A DNA stretch of 60,962 bases from CAZWKX01 sp964633975 (GCA_964633975.1 CAZWKX010000008.1:1-60962), one strand, 5' to 3'; positions 42,452-51,968 are shown, numbered from the stretch's first letter. The notes: generated by a model from the sequence alone, not told the origin. Numbers and translations are program-made.

Positions 42452-45400
42452 AGGAGCTGAAGGGGCAGTATCGCCAGTGGGCCACATCGACCTGATGAAC
42501 TCCGCCAGCACCGTCGCCGGGGATCGCTTCGGCGCCGGAACGAACAACGCCTTACCGGAGAGAACCGCCCGCGGGGCCAGCCGCTCCAGGCGCACCTCCT
42601 GTGAGGCACTCAACCCCACCGGCTGCAGCTTCACCTCGTCGCGCATGCGCACCACCTCGATGAGCCCGATGCGCAGCGCCTCGACACGCAGCCTGGCGAT
42701 CTCGATGAGGGCCTCGGCGTTGGGCGGCAGCGGGCCGTAGCGGTCGGCCCACTCCGCGGCCACATCGTCAACCTCGGTCTGCTCCGAGGCGGCGGCCAGC
42801 CGCCGGTACGCCTCGAGCCGGGCCGCCTGGTCGGTCACGTAGTCGTCGGGCAGGTGGGCGGTCACCGGCAGCTCGATCCGGACTTCCGCGGGCGGAGTCT
42901 CCGGAGCGGGGCCGGATTCCATCTCGCGCACCGCCTCGGCGACCAGCTCGACGTAGAGGTCGAGCCCCACGGCGCTCAGGTGCCCCGACTGCACGTTGCC
43001 CAGCACGCTGCCCGCGCCGCGGATCTCCAGGTCCCGCATGGCCAGCTGAAACCCGGATCCGAGATCCCCGAACTCTCCAACCGCCTCGAGCCGCCGGTAG
43101 GCGTCCTCGGACAAGACCTGCTCGGCCGGATGGAACAGGTAGGCGTAGGCACGCTGGCTGGAGCGGCCCACCCGGCCACGGAGCTGGTAGAGCTGCGCCA
43201 GTCCGAGGAGATCGGCACGCTCCACGATCAGCGTGTTCACCTGGGGCAGGTCGAGGCCCGACTCGATGATGGTCGTCGCCACCAGCACGTCGTACCCGCC
43301 GTTCCAGAAGTCGACCATGACCTGCTCCAACTCGCCCTCGTTCATCCGCCCGTGGGCGACGGCGCACCGGGCCTCGGGCACCAGCTCGCGCAACCGAGCC
43401 ACGGCACGGTCGATCGACTGGATCCGATTATGAACGTAGAAGACCTGGCCTTCGCGCAGCATCTCACGCCGGATGGCGGCCGACACCGCCTGCTCGTCGT
43501 ACGGCCCCACGAAGGTGAGAATGGGATGCCGGTCTTCGGGCGGCGTGGAGATCCGACTCACGCTGCGGATCCCGGTGAGGGCCATCTCCAGCGTGCGCGG
43601 AATGGGAGTGGCGGTCAGCGTGAGCACGTCGACGGACGTCCGGAGCGCCTTGATTCGGTCCTTGGCCGCCACCCCGAACCGCTGCTCCTCGTCGACGACC
43701 AACAGGCCCAGGTCACGAAACGAGACGTCTTCGCTGAGCAGGCGGTGGGTGCCGATGACGACGTCGACCGTGCCGTCGCCGATGCCGGCCACGACACGGC
43801 GCTGCTGCTTCGCGCTGAGGAATCGGCTCAGCATCTCCACCCGCACCGGGTACGGAGCGAACCGCTCCGAGAACGTCTGCTGGTGCTGCTGGGCCAGCAG
43901 CGTGGTGGGAACCAGCACTGCGGCCTGCTTGCCCGACTGCACCGCCTTGAAGGCGGCACGCACGGCGACTTCGGTCTTGCCGAAGCCGACGTCGCCGAAG
44001 ATGAGGCGGTCCATGGCCTGCGCCGATTCCATGTCCCGCTTGGTGTCGGCAATGGCGGTGATCTGGTCGGGTGTCTCCTCGTAGGGGAAGAGACCCTCCA
44101 TCTCCTGCTGCCAGGGCGTGTCGGCCTCGAAGACGTGGCCAGCGACGCTCGCCCGCGCCCGATGCAGCGAAACCACCCCTTCGGCCACAACGGCGACGGC
44201 GCGACGCACCCGCCCTCTGGTGCGTTCCCAGTCGGCGCCGCCCATGCGGGACAGCCGAGGGGCCTCTCCCCCGGTATAGCGGCGCACCGCGGCGAGCTGA
44301 TCGGTGGGCACGTAGAGCCGATCGTCCCCGGCATAGGCGACGAGCAGGTAGTCGCGCTCGATGCCGGCGAGCGAGCTGGTGATGAGCCCCTCGAAACGAC
44401 CGATGCCGTGGCGGTGATGCACCACGTAGTCGCCGGCAGTGAGATCGACGTAGCTGGGCGCCGTCGCAGCGGCCGCTCGGGACCCGCCACGCCGGTGAGC
44501 GCGGCGGCGGCCGGCAATCTCCTCCTCGCCGAGCACGGCGACGCCGAGATCCGGAGCCACGAAGCCTCGATGGACTCCCAGCGGCAGCACAACCGACTCA
44601 CGGCCCTCGACCCGCTCAGCGCAGGGCAGCACGACGCCGGCTTCACCGATGACCCGAGACACACGCTCTGCGGCGGCCACCCCGTCCATCGCCACCACCA
44701 CTTGAATGTCCCGCTCCAAGAGGCGTTTGATGCCGGCGGCCACCGATTCGGCATCCCCGGGTGCGGCATCCAGACCGGAGACGGCTAGCGCCTCGTCCCC
44801 GGGCCCCGCGGCCGCCGGAGGCGCCTTCAGCACACGCTCTCCGGGGTCGAGTGGCAGGTAGAGGGCCGGGTGCTCCGCCGCCTCCTTGCCCCAGGTCGGG
44901 GCGAGGGCGGCGGCCAACTCGGCCTCCTCGTCGACGAGGTCACGCGACCTGTCGGCACACCGAATCGGATCGAACACCACGACGAGGGCGTCCCCCTCGT
45001 CCAGGGCGGTGCGCTCCGGCGCCAGCCAGGGCAGCCACGACTCCATCCCGGGGAAGCCGATACCCTCGGCGAGACGATCCCAGGTCGCCGCCGCCCAGGG
45101 CTCCTTGGAGGCGAGGGCCGCCGCGGCGGCTCTGATTCCTTCGTCGGGGCGGAACTCGCGCGCCGGATAGGCGATGAGCTCGTCGACGACGTCCGTGGAA
45201 CGCTGCGTCGCCACCGAGAAGGCGCGAATCCCCTCGATCTGGTCACCCCAGAAGTCGATCCTCACCGGCTTCCGACCTTGGGCCGGGTACACGTCGACGA
45301 GCCCGCCCCGCACGGCCATCTCGCCACGGCTCTCGACTCGCTCGGTGCGGTGATACCCGGCAGCCGACAGGGTGTCCACCAGGGCCTCCAGCCCTATCTC

Positions 45401-45787
45401 ATCACCGGCGCCCGCGGTGACCGGCACCACCGGCGAAGGGCTCACCCGCTGCGTGACGGCACGCACCGAGGCAACCACGATGCCGGGCTCACCGGACGAC
45501 AGGGCGTGGCGAGCCTGAGCCCGGCGCGCCATGGTCGCCACGTTCGGCGACACGTGCTCGAACGGAAGCGTCTCCCAGGCCGGGAGATGGCGACAGTCGG
45601 AGAAGAGAGCCAGGTCGGCGGCCAAGACCTCGGCTTCGCGCTCGCCGGGAACCACGGCGAGAACCGGCCCCTCGAGCCCGGCGAGGAAGAAGGCGCGCAG
45701 CCCTGCCGGCACCACGAGGCGGCCGGGAACATGAGGCGGCGGGCGGCCACGCCACCGCTGCACTAGGGGTGCCAGAGGAGCCGGCAT
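42449..45787 (-). CDS. mfd: Transcription-repair coupling factor Mfd
   Basis: Mfd removes stalled RNA polymerase and recruits UvrA. The 1112-residue protein is near family length: UvrB-like N-terminal region (YHRTERVESRGEMAVRGGLVDVYP), RNA polymerase-interacting domain (GDYVVHHRHGIGRFEGL), the RecG-like translocase with Walker A GDVGFGKTEVA, motif II DEEQRFGV and TLTATPIPRTLEMAL, motif VI QLRGRVGRSSQRAYAY, and the C-terminal domain. ATG 45787 is chosen; the extra 15 upstream residues are not family-like. A TACGAT -10 lies 10 nt before it. Confidence 0.96.
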   Translation of the reverse strand: MPAPLAPLVQRWRGRPPPHVPGRLVVPAGLRAFFLAGLEGPVLAVVPGEREAEVLAADLALFSDCRHLPAWETLPFEHVSPNVATMARRAQARHALSSGEPGIVVASVRAVTQRVSPSPVVPVTAGAGDEIGLEALVDTLSAAGYHRTERVESRGEMAVRGGLVDVYPAQGRKPVRIDFWGDQIEGIRAFSVATQRSTDVVDELIAYPAREFRPDEGIRAAAAALASKEPWAAATWDRLAEGIGFPGMESWLPWLAPERTALDEGDALVVVFDPIRCADRSRDLVDEEAELAAALAPTWGKEAAEHPALYLPLDPGERVLKAPPAAAGPGDEALAVSGLDAAPGDAESVAAGIKRLLERDIQVVVAMDGVAAAERVSRVIGEAGVVLPCAERVEGRESVVLPLGVHRGFVAPDLGVAVLGEEEIAGRRRAHRRGGSRAAAATAPSYVDLTAGDYVVHHRHGIGRFEGLITSSLAGIERDYLLVAYAGDDRLYVPTDQLAAVRRYTGGEAPRLSRMGGADWERTRGRVRRAVAVVAEGVVSLHRARASVAGHVFEADTPWQQEMEGLFPYEETPDQITAIADTKRDMESAQAMDRLIFGDVGFGKTEVAVRAAFKAVQSGKQAAVLVPTTLLAQQHQQTFSERFAPYPVRVEMLSRFLSAKQQRRVVAGIGDGTVDVVIGTHRLLSEDVSFRDLGLLVVDEEQRFGVAAKDRIKALRTSVDVLTLTATPIPRTLEMALTGIRSVSRISTPPEDRHPILTFVGPYDEQAVSAAIRREMLREGQVFYVHNRIQSIDRAVARLRELVPEARCAVAHGRMNEGELEQVMVDFWNGGYDVLVATTIIESGLDLPQVNTLIVERADLLGLAQLYQLRGRVGRSSQRAYAYLFHPAEQVLSEDAYRRLEAVGEFGDLGSGFQLAMRDLEIRGAGSVLGNVQSGHLSAVGLDLYVELVAEAVREMESGPAPETPPAEVRIELPVTAHLPDDYVTDQAARLEAYRRLAAASEQTEVDDVAAEWADRYGPLPPNAEALIEIARLRVEALRIGLIEVVRMRDEVKLQPVGLSASQEVRLERLAPRAVLSGKALFVPAPKRSPATVLAEFIRSMWPTGDTAPSAP

Positions 45788-45797
45788 GCAAACGGGG

Positions 45798-45803
45798 ATC
45801 GTA
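45798..45803 (-). promoter_or_regulatory. -10 element TACGAT before mfd
   Basis: TACGAT ends 10 nt from the ATG at 45787 on the minus strand with no SD between, which suggests a leaderless or very short-leader mfd transcript. Confidence 0.45.
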
Positions 45804-45809
45804 CCGCCC

Positions 45810-46967
45810 TCAGGGCGGCGGGCCGGGCCCAATCGGAATCACCGGATCAACTAGGCGCCGCCGCACCTCGGGCTGAAGCGGCCGGGGCCTAAAGCGAGGC
45901 GGTGTTCCATCGGGACGCAGGAAGGTCAAGGTGCAGCCCGGATGGCCGGCGATGCGCCACCCGCCCTCGTGCACCAGCCGATGGTGAAAGAAGCACAGCA
46001 GAACCAGGTTGTCAAGATCGGTGGGCCCGCCTTCGGCCCAGTGCACGAGGTGGTGGGCGTGGACCCAGCGGGTGCGCTCGCATCCGGGGAAACGACAGCC
46101 CTTGTCACGATGGCGCACCCGGCGGGACAGCCACGGAGGCACCCTGCGCGTCGTGCGCCCCACGCCTACGCCGTCTGCCACCAGCTGCACCCGGGCGTCA
46201 CATGCCAGACGCTTGGCGGTCTCGACGTCCAGAAGCGGTCCACCCTCCGCCTCGGCACACCCCTCCCCGGACACGAGATCATCAGCATCGATGTGCACGA
46301 CGAGGGTGGCCCGGTCGGCATCGGCGTCGTCGGTCAGGCGGGAGGAGGCCATCTCAACAAGAGCATCGGCACATCGAATTCGGTACGGCACAAAAAGACC
46401 GCTCGATGGATCGCGGGGTGCAACTTCGGCGATCCGTTCGAGGGCTCGAGCGACCAGGGCGCCGTCGTCGTCGGGAAGACGCCCGGAGAGGCGGAGCCAT
46501 CGGCCGCCCCGTTCCCACCACCAGCGCAGAGAACGCTCGTCACGGTTCGGCGTCGTGTCGGCGGCGGCGCCGGCGTGCCGGGCGGTTCTCTCGAGCTGAG
46601 ATGCCGACTGCGACGGCGCATCGGAGGCAACGGCCGCGTCGGTCTGCGGCGTCGCAAACCGAGAGGCGGCCTCTATTTGATCCCATGAAAGGCGGCCCTC
46701 CTCAAAGGCAGCGGTGAGGCGGGGAAGGTCTTGCAGATCTCGGGCGACACGCACCCACTCCTCAGCGGTACGGCGAGCAAGGCCCAATCCGGCAACCAGC
46801 CACGCCGCCGTCGAGGTGGCACCGTCGCCGTGCCAGATCGCCCGGCGCTCGAAGGCGGCTACGACTTCCAGGAGCGCGGCACGGATGGCGCAATCAGCGG
46901 CGTGGAGCTGAGTCAAAGCCTCGGTCAGCTCATCGGCGGTGGCGGTATCGAGCATTTCCCTGTCCAT
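45810..46967 (-). CDS. DUF222 / HNH endonuclease family protein
   Basis: A 385-residue protein with a helical DUF222 region (about 1-230; RRAIWHGDGATSTAAWLVAGLGLARRTAEEWV is typical) and a C-terminal HNH motif: CRFPGCERTRWVHAHHLVHWAEGGPTDLDNLVLLCFFHHRLVH, with Cys pair and catalytic His. This 13E12-repeat-like family is numerous in actinobacteria and is often linked to mobile DNA, though no element ends are visible here. Its function is unknown. The ATG at 46967 is chosen because the 71 residues upstream lack similarity. It lies 22 nt upstream of mfd. Confidence 0.9.
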   Translation of the reverse strand: MDREMLDTATADELTEALTQLHAADCAIRAALLEVVAAFERRAIWHGDGATSTAAWLVAGLGLARRTAEEWVRVARDLQDLPRLTAAFEEGRLSWDQIEAASRFATPQTDAAVASDAPSQSASQLERTARHAGAAADTTPNRDERSLRWWWERGGRWLRLSGRLPDDDGALVARALERIAEVAPRDPSSGLFVPYRIRCADALVEMASSRLTDDADADRATLVVHIDADDLVSGEGCAEAEGGPLLDVETAKRLACDARVQLVADGVGVGRTTRRVPPWLSRRVRHRDKGCRFPGCERTRWVHAHHLVHWAEGGPTDLDNLVLLCFFHHRLVHEGGWRIAGHPGCTLTFLRPDGTPPRFRPRPLQPEVRRRLVDPVIPIGPGPPP

Positions 46968-47084
46968 GACACGGCCCCTGCGCCTTGCTTCCAGGCTCCC
47001 CCAAGGTACCGCCCGGGTGTGACACTTCGGACAAGCAGAGTCCGCGTTGCTCAGGTGCCAGCGCCACCACATCAGGGCACCCAC

Positions 47085-47090
47085 TACGCT
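47085..47090 (+). promoter_or_regulatory. -10 element TACGCT before the lipoprotein gene
   Basis: TACGCT ends 7 nt before the GTG at 47098 with no SD, the leaderless arrangement. Confidence 0.5.
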
Positions 47091-47097
47091 GCACTCC

Positions 47098-48504
47098 GTG
47101 GTCGAGGGGCAGCGCACACATGCTCTGCAGGTGATCCTGCTTCTGCTTACCTTGCTCAGCACCGCCTGCTCCGGACTCATTGCGGCGGAGAGACCACCTG
47201 CCGTCGACTACGCGCTCCGCCGCATGATGGTTCTCGACGATGACGACCTGCCGGCGGAGCTAGTCCACCTCGTAGGTGACGGGCCGGCTACCCAAGAATA
47301 TCCCCCCGAGCACTACACCTACGAAGAATGGCAATGGGTCATGTCGACATTCACCGAGTACAGAGACTGGTACAGGCGGTACGACTGGAGTCCGTGGGAA
47401 GAACCGCCCGACCCCAAGTCCTACCTCGTTCTCGACTCGGGGAATCGCGTGTTCTACAGCGAAGAGGCGGCAACCGAGGCGTACCAACTCGAGGCCGACT
47501 GGGTGAGAAGCCACCTCGCAGAGGAAACCTGGTACGACCACATCGAGCACTTCCCCGTCCCGGGCGTCGGCGACGAGGCATTCGGTCTCGTCACTCACGA
47601 ATCCTGGGACAAATACCCTGCCGACAGCAGGTGGGAAACTGAGGTCATGTTCCGAAGAGGGTCTGTGCTGGGAGTCGTGGTCATGGGTCGGCGTGTTGAA
47701 TCCGAAGACTCGCCCGTTGCCACGGACCTGGCCCATAGGCTCGACGCCAAGATCATCGCCGCCCTCGCAGGGCAGATCACACCGGAGCCAGCTGACAGCT
47801 ACTCGCGGGAAACAGGCGAGGTCTGGTACTCGGATGAGAACCCGGTGGCACCCACCCGCCAGCTTGCCTCGTTTGCGTTCGACCTGGAGACAACCTACGA
47901 GCTCCCCGGCGCGGCCGTGACTCTCATCATCTCGGGCGTGTTCCAGTCGCCGGATCGCATGCGGTGTGACATCGAGACGGATCCGCCCTCCGACGTGACA
48001 ACTGTCTTCAGCGTCGGCAACCAATTCGCCGTCGGCAACGATGAGGACGGATACCGCTATCTCGGGCCAGACGATCCTCTATGCGCCATTGTCTACACCT
48101 GCCCCGGTTCGGATGCCTTCTTCGACAGCCTCTACGTCTCGGAGTCTGATTTCGGCTATTGGGACAGCGAAGCCGGCGCTTTTGTCGATCCACAACCGAT
48201 CGTCGAGACGATCTCCGGTATCGAGACCCGCAGGTACGACACCGACGATATGGCTCCTTCAGATCTCGTGGCTTCGTTCGGCGAACTGGAGGAGATCGAC
48301 GCCTGGTTCCACGCCGCAGATGGATGGCCGGTGAGGCTGAGCCTGCGGAGCCTCGTCGACCCCGATCTGATGGCCGGGTCGAGCGTGCAGACCAATCGAG
48401 ACCTGGTGGAGATGACAATGGACCTCGAGATATCCCGCCCCAACGATCCCTCTATCACAGTAGACATCCCCGAGGAGATCACCCCGGCGGGATCGCAGGC
48501 CTAG
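47098..48504 (+). CDS. Predicted lipoprotein of unknown function
   Basis: A 468-residue exported protein. The N-terminus has a hydrophobic segment (VILLLLTLLSTAC) ending in a lipobox, so the protein is lipid-anchored outside the membrane. The mature part is acidic and aromatic-rich, with many Trp/Tyr/Asp residues, and has two halves: residues about 30-230, and about 250-468, which may resemble LppX/LprG-type antiparallel sheets (FDLETTYELPGAAVTLIISGVFQ; MTMDLEISRPN). I recognise no family. Codon use looks slightly less GC-rich than its neighbours. It converges on the epimerase with a 3-nt gap. Confidence 0.8.
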   Translation: MVEGQRTHALQVILLLLTLLSTACSGLIAAERPPAVDYALRRMMVLDDDDLPAELVHLVGDGPATQEYPPEHYTYEEWQWVMSTFTEYRDWYRRYDWSPWEEPPDPKSYLVLDSGNRVFYSEEAATEAYQLEADWVRSHLAEETWYDHIEHFPVPGVGDEAFGLVTHESWDKYPADSRWETEVMFRRGSVLGVVVMGRRVESEDSPVATDLAHRLDAKIIAALAGQITPEPADSYSRETGEVWYSDENPVAPTRQLASFAFDLETTYELPGAAVTLIISGVFQSPDRMRCDIETDPPSDVTTVFSVGNQFAVGNDEDGYRYLGPDDPLCAIVYTCPGSDAFFDSLYVSESDFGYWDSEAGAFVDPQPIVETISGIETRRYDTDDMAPSDLVASFGELEEIDAWFHAADGWPVRLSLRSLVDPDLMAGSSVQTNRDLVEMTMDLEISRPNDPSITVDIPEEITPAGSQA

Positions 48505-48507
48505 ACC

Positions 48508-49488
48508 TCACTCCACCAGGCCCTCGGCCCGGTACCACTCCACGGTGTGCCGCAGCCAGCTCGCCAGCGGCGTGTAGTCAAAACCGAGTTCTCGTGCCGC
48601 ACGAGACCCGTCGTAGGCGGGTCCGTGCATCACCAAGCGGACATTCTCCGAGCAGAAGGGCGCCCGGCGCCGCAGCAACCGGAAAAATCCACCGACGGTG
48701 GCCGCCCCGGCCCGCGCCACCCACGGGGGCAGGTATCGCACCTTGCGCTCCACACCTGCCACTTCCGCCAACACCTCCGCCAGCTCCCCGATCGAGCATC
48801 TCACACCGCTAACCAGGTAGCGTCGCCCCGGCTCCCCCCGCTGCTCGGCGCGCACGTGAGCTTCGATGCAGTCGTCGACGAACACCAGGCTCACCGTGGC
48901 ATCAAAAGCCCAGCGCAGACGCCCGCTCAGGAATCCGATGAACAGACGCGCCGTGCCCCCGGTGCGCCCCGGCCCTTGCACCGACGCCGGGTTCACCGAC
49001 ACCACCTCGACGCCGAGACGCTCGCCCTCCGCCAGCACAGCCTGCTCGGCTTCGCGTTTCGAGCGTTCGTAGTGGCACAAGTAGTAGCCGCGGTGCGGCG
49101 TGTCTTCGGTGGCCACAACGCCCGTCGGCTCACCGATCGTCGCCGCAGATGAAGTGTGGACGACGCGCCGCACCCCGGCAGCGGCGGCTGCCCGGACCAC
49201 GTTCACCGAGCCGTCGACGTTGACCCGGTACATCGGAGCCGGATCGGGCAGGCACATGCCGACCGTGCCGGCCACATTGAATACCACACCGCACCCTTTG
49301 ATCGCCTCCCGCAGCGATGCTTCGTCGAGCACATCGCCGCGCACCACACGGGCTCCCATCGCCTCGAGCTTGGCCGCGGACTCGTCGCTACGCGCCAGAG
49401 CGGTGACCTCACGCCCATCGGCCACCAGACGGGCGCACAGCGCGCCCCCAACAAAGCCGCTGCCACCGGTGAGAAAGACGTCAGGCAC
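48508..49488 (-). CDS. NAD(P)-dependent epimerase/dehydratase (extended SDR)
   Basis: A 326-residue extended SDR resembling dihydroflavonol-4-reductase and 3-beta-hydroxysteroid-dehydrogenase-like proteins. The N-terminal NAD(P) motif is TGGSGFVGGAL, the catalytic Ser lies in VHTSSAATIG, and the catalytic pair is Y-x-x-x-K in HYERSKREAE. The substrate cannot be inferred. Its start overlaps the pgsA stop by 8 bp, so the two are probably co-translated, and it may act on lipids or isoprenoids. Confidence 0.9.
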   Translation of the reverse strand: MPDVFLTGGSGFVGGALCARLVADGREVTALARSDESAAKLEAMGARVVRGDVLDEASLREAIKGCGVVFNVAGTVGMCLPDPAPMYRVNVDGSVNVVRAAAAAGVRRVVHTSSAATIGEPTGVVATEDTPHRGYYLCHYERSKREAEQAVLAEGERLGVEVVSVNPASVQGPGRTGGTARLFIGFLSGRLRWAFDATVSLVFVDDCIEAHVRAEQRGEPGRRYLVSGVRCSIGELAEVLAEVAGVERKVRYLPPWVARAGAATVGGFFRLLRRRAPFCSENVRLVMHGPAYDGSRAARELGFDYTPLASWLRHTVEWYRAEGLVE

Positions 49489-50074
49489 GAGCCCGGGCGG
49501 CGAGCAGCACCTTGGCGAAGCGGGTAAAATACTGCACCCCGGAGAGCAGGGTGACCACCACCGCCACGATCATCGCCCATTCGTCGGGATAGAGGCCCCC
49601 GTACTCGCCCGGCGTACGCAGCATGGCCAGGAAGATCGCCAGGTACTGGATGTTGGCCTTGATCTTGCCCCAGATGGAGGGCGGCACCTTCACCCCGTCC
49701 ATGGCGGCAATACCACGCAGGCCGGAGATGGCGATCTCGCGCCCCACGATCACAAAACCCGCCCAGGCCCAGGCCCGTCCCACCTCGACCAGGCAGAAGA
49801 GGGCTCCGGCCACGAGTAGCTTGTCGGCGATGGAGTCGAGGAAAGCGCCCAGCGTGGTGGTCTGATGCCAGCGCCGCGCCAGGTAGCCGTCGAGAAAATC
49901 ACTGAGCGAAGCAACCGCCATGAGCGCCGCAGCGACACCGAAGGCATGATCGATCCTGCCGTGGAGCAGGACAAGGGTGATGATCGCCGGAACGAGGATC
50001 ATCCTGGTGTAGGCAAGGCGATCCGGGATGGAGATGGGACACGTCTCCTGCTCGGCGGCACCTGAGGCGCCCAT
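49481..50074 (-). CDS. pgsA: CDP-diacylglycerol-glycerol-3-phosphate 3-phosphatidyltransferase
   Basis: An integral membrane enzyme of the CDP-alcohol phosphatidyltransferase family, 197 residues, about five hydrophobic segments. The family motif D-G-x2-A-R-x8-G-x3-D-x3-D is complete in SDFLDGYLARRW ... GAFLDSIADK (about 71-95). The GKIKANIQY segment favours phosphatidylglycerophosphate synthase over cardiolipin or PI synthases. Start ATG 50074. It lies 37 nt after pth on the same strand. Confidence 0.9.
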   Translation of the reverse strand: MGASGAAEQETCPISIPDRLAYTRMILVPAIITLVLLHGRIDHAFGVAAALMAVASLSDFLDGYLARRWHQTTTLGAFLDSIADKLLVAGALFCLVEVGRAWAWAGFVIVGREIAISGLRGIAAMDGVKVPPSIWGKIKANIQYLAIFLAMLRTPGEYGGLYPDEWAMIVAVVVTLLSGVQYFTRFAKVLLAARARA

Positions 50075-50111
50075 GGTACCGGAGACCGGGCCGCGATGAC
50101 CGGCTGTCCGG

Positions 50112-50723
50112 CTAGGTGGGCTCGCCCTCGCCGAAACCCAGCCGACCGGCGGCCTCCCCGGCGCGCTGCCGGGCCGCCTCACCACCCCGGCCGGCGAACG
50201 TGCGCAGCACACCGACCGCCTCCGCGAGAAGGAGGTCGACCTCGGTGCGCTCGATGGAGGTGAACCGGCGCAGCACGTACTCGGCAGGATCCATCCGGCC
50301 CGGGGGCCGCCCCACCCCAAACTTGAGGCGCCACATGTCCCCGGTACCCAGAGCACGCATCACCGACGCAACCCCGTTGTGGCCTCCGGTGCCACGACCG
50401 AACTGGAAACGCAGCCTGCCGAAGGGCAGATCTATGTCGTCGTGAACGAGAGCGATGCTCTCGTTCGCAACGCCGTAGTAGCGGGCGACGGACACCACCG
50501 CCCCGCCGCACTCGTTCATGAAGGCAACCGGCAGGGCCAGGACCATGGAGGCCCCCTCGACTTCGGCGAGAGTCACCTCGGCGCGCCGCCGACGGCTCCG
50601 CCTGAAGGTGGCTCCCAGATCGGCTGCGAGCGCCTGCACCACCTCGGCTCCCACACTGTGGCGAGTGCCTTCGTATTCGGGACCGGGGTTGCGCAACCCA
50701 ACGACGAGAAGCGGCCTGCTCAG
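50112..50723 (-). CDS. pth: Peptidyl-tRNA hydrolase, apparent CTG start
   Basis: Pth releases peptides from stalled peptidyl-tRNA. Family sites are present: VVGLRNPGPEYEGTRHSVG with catalytic His, FMNECGGAV, HDDIDLPFGRLRF and GGHNGVASVMRALG. The conserved start LLVVGL is encoded upstream of the first usual start codon in frame (TTG 50696). The only plausible initiator is CTG at 50723, which overlaps the rplY stop as CTGA and has GAGG 7 nt upstream. From there the product is 203 residues, beginning SRPLLVVGL as usual. A sequencing frameshift is the alternative. Confidence 0.88.
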   Translation of the reverse strand: MSRPLLVVGLRNPGPEYEGTRHSVGAEVVQALAADLGATFRRSRRRRAEVTLAEVEGASMVLALPVAFMNECGGAVVSVARYYGVANESIALVHDDIDLPFGRLRFQFGRGTGGHNGVASVMRALGTGDMWRLKFGVGRPPGRMDPAEYVLRRFTSIERTEVDLLLAEAVGVLRTFAGRGGEAARQRAGEAAGRLGFGEGEPT

Positions 50724-51397
50724 CCTTCGTCCTCACTCTCGGCGCCCTCGGCTCCAGGCGCCTCAAAGCGCTCTTCGGCCTCGACGCGCTCTTCGATCTC
50801 TTCGCCCTCGATCTCCTCCGCCGGCACTTCAACGACGAGCGCAGCCGGGACCACCACGGTCACCAGCGTCATCTCCGGATCGCTGACCACGGTGACCTTC
50901 TCCACCTCGGGAAGATCGGACACCTTGAGCGAGTCACCGATACCAAGACCGGAGATGTCGAGTGCGAGAGACGTCGGGATGTCGGCGGGCAGCGCCGACA
51001 CGGTCACGCTCGAGGCCACCGTCTCCACGATGCCGCCCTCTTCCCGCACGCCGATGGGAACACCGGTGAATTCGACGTGGACTTCGGCCTCGATAGCCTC
51101 GTCGAGCGAGATCTGGATGAAGTCGAGATGGATGATCTCACCTCGCACCGGGTGCCTCTGGATCTCGCGGGCGACGGTGAGGTACTCGTCCTTGTCCACC
51201 TGAAGGCTGATGAGAGCATTGAGCCCGGCCCCGGTGTGCAAAACCGAATACAGCTCGTGCCGATCGACATCGACGGAAAGAGCCTCGAGGCCGCGGCCGT
51301 ATACGACGCCGGGCACGCGCCCGGCTCGGCGAAGCTGCCGGGAGGGCCGAGTGCCGGATTGGCGCCCGACCTCGGCGCGCAAGCTCACCTGTTCCAT
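50720..51397 (-). CDS. rplY: 50S ribosomal protein L25 (long CTC/TL5 form)
   Basis: Binds 5S rRNA and is linked to general stress in some bacteria. The 225-residue length is the two-domain TL5/CTC type: N-terminal 5S-binding domain (GTRPSRQLRRAGRVPGVVYG; HPVRGEIIHLDFIQI) and a C-terminal beta-domain (VEFTGVPIGVREEGGIVE), then a strongly acidic Glu-rich tail of about 35 residues. It is directly upstream of pth in an overlapping arrangement; prs and glmU, its usual neighbours, are 7 kb away here. Confidence 0.95.
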   Translation of the reverse strand: MEQVSLRAEVGRQSGTRPSRQLRRAGRVPGVVYGRGLEALSVDVDRHELYSVLHTGAGLNALISLQVDKDEYLTVAREIQRHPVRGEIIHLDFIQISLDEAIEAEVHVEFTGVPIGVREEGGIVETVASSVTVSALPADIPTSLALDISGLGIGDSLKVSDLPEVEKVTVVSDPEMTLVTVVVPAALVVEVPAEEIEGEEIEERVEAEERFEAPGAEGAESEDEG

Positions 51398-51557
51398 GGG
51401 AGGGCTCCTCAGAGATCTGCGGGAGCGACATTATCGCGGTTTGGCGCCCAGAAGGCGAAGTCGACGCTTCGAGAGCGGGAAAAACGCAGTCCGGGAAAGC
51501 CGGACCGGTAACGTGGCTCACAATACGGCTTACACCGCCGCCGTATGGGGAACCGCC

Positions 51558-51968
51558 ATGGGCTGCAACGCAGACAAGATAAGCGAGTACTACCAACGCC
51601 AGTACCAGCTCCACGAGGGAACCGTCGAAGAGAACGTCGACATGCTGTTCGACGAGAACCTCGTCTGTCACCTGGGCGAGCACAGGACGGCGGGCCGCGA
51701 CGCCGTTCTCAAAACCGCCGCCCGGATCCGCGAGGCCGGAGGTTTCGGGCTGCCCTTCATAATCACCGAAGAAGACGACGACGTCTACTTCCGTCTACAC
51801 CTGCGGGTGCCCGACCCGGAGACCGGTGAGATGCACAGCGAGCACGTACAACACGTGTGGCGTTTCGGTCCGAACGGCAAGGTGGTGGAGGTCTGGCCCA
51901 AGCAGCCCGCCATCGTCGAGAAGACCTTCAAGGACGGAGGCATCGAGCCCACCCAACCCGCGGCGTAG
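51558..51968 (+). CDS. NTF2/SnoaL-like fold protein
   Basis: A 136-residue soluble protein with the helix-then-curved-sheet pattern of the NTF2-like superfamily: a helical start (DKISEYYQRQYQ, VEENVDMLFDENLVCHLG), GRDAVLKTAARIREAG, and a strand-rich end (VYFRLHLRVPD, HVQHVWRFGPNGKVVEVWP). Such proteins are enzymes or ligand binders; none can be chosen. The start is taken as ATG 51558. It opens the plus-strand gene group that separates rplY from prs. Confidence 0.7.
   Translation: MGCNADKISEYYQRQYQLHEGTVEENVDMLFDENLVCHLGEHRTAGRDAVLKTAARIREAGGFGLPFIITEEDDDVYFRLHLRVPDPETGEMHSEHVQHVWRFGPNGKVVEVWPKQPAIVEKTFKDGGIEPTQPAA

Noticed and set aside
42854..44788. 644-codon plus-strand frame within mfd
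   Set aside because: It lies entirely opposite the conserved translocase domains of Mfd and has low-complexity composition.
45810..46967. HNH gene as part of an insertion element or intron
   Set aside because: No terminal repeats, target duplication, intron structure or neighbouring transposase; the DUF222/HNH family is commonly chromosomal in actinobacteria.
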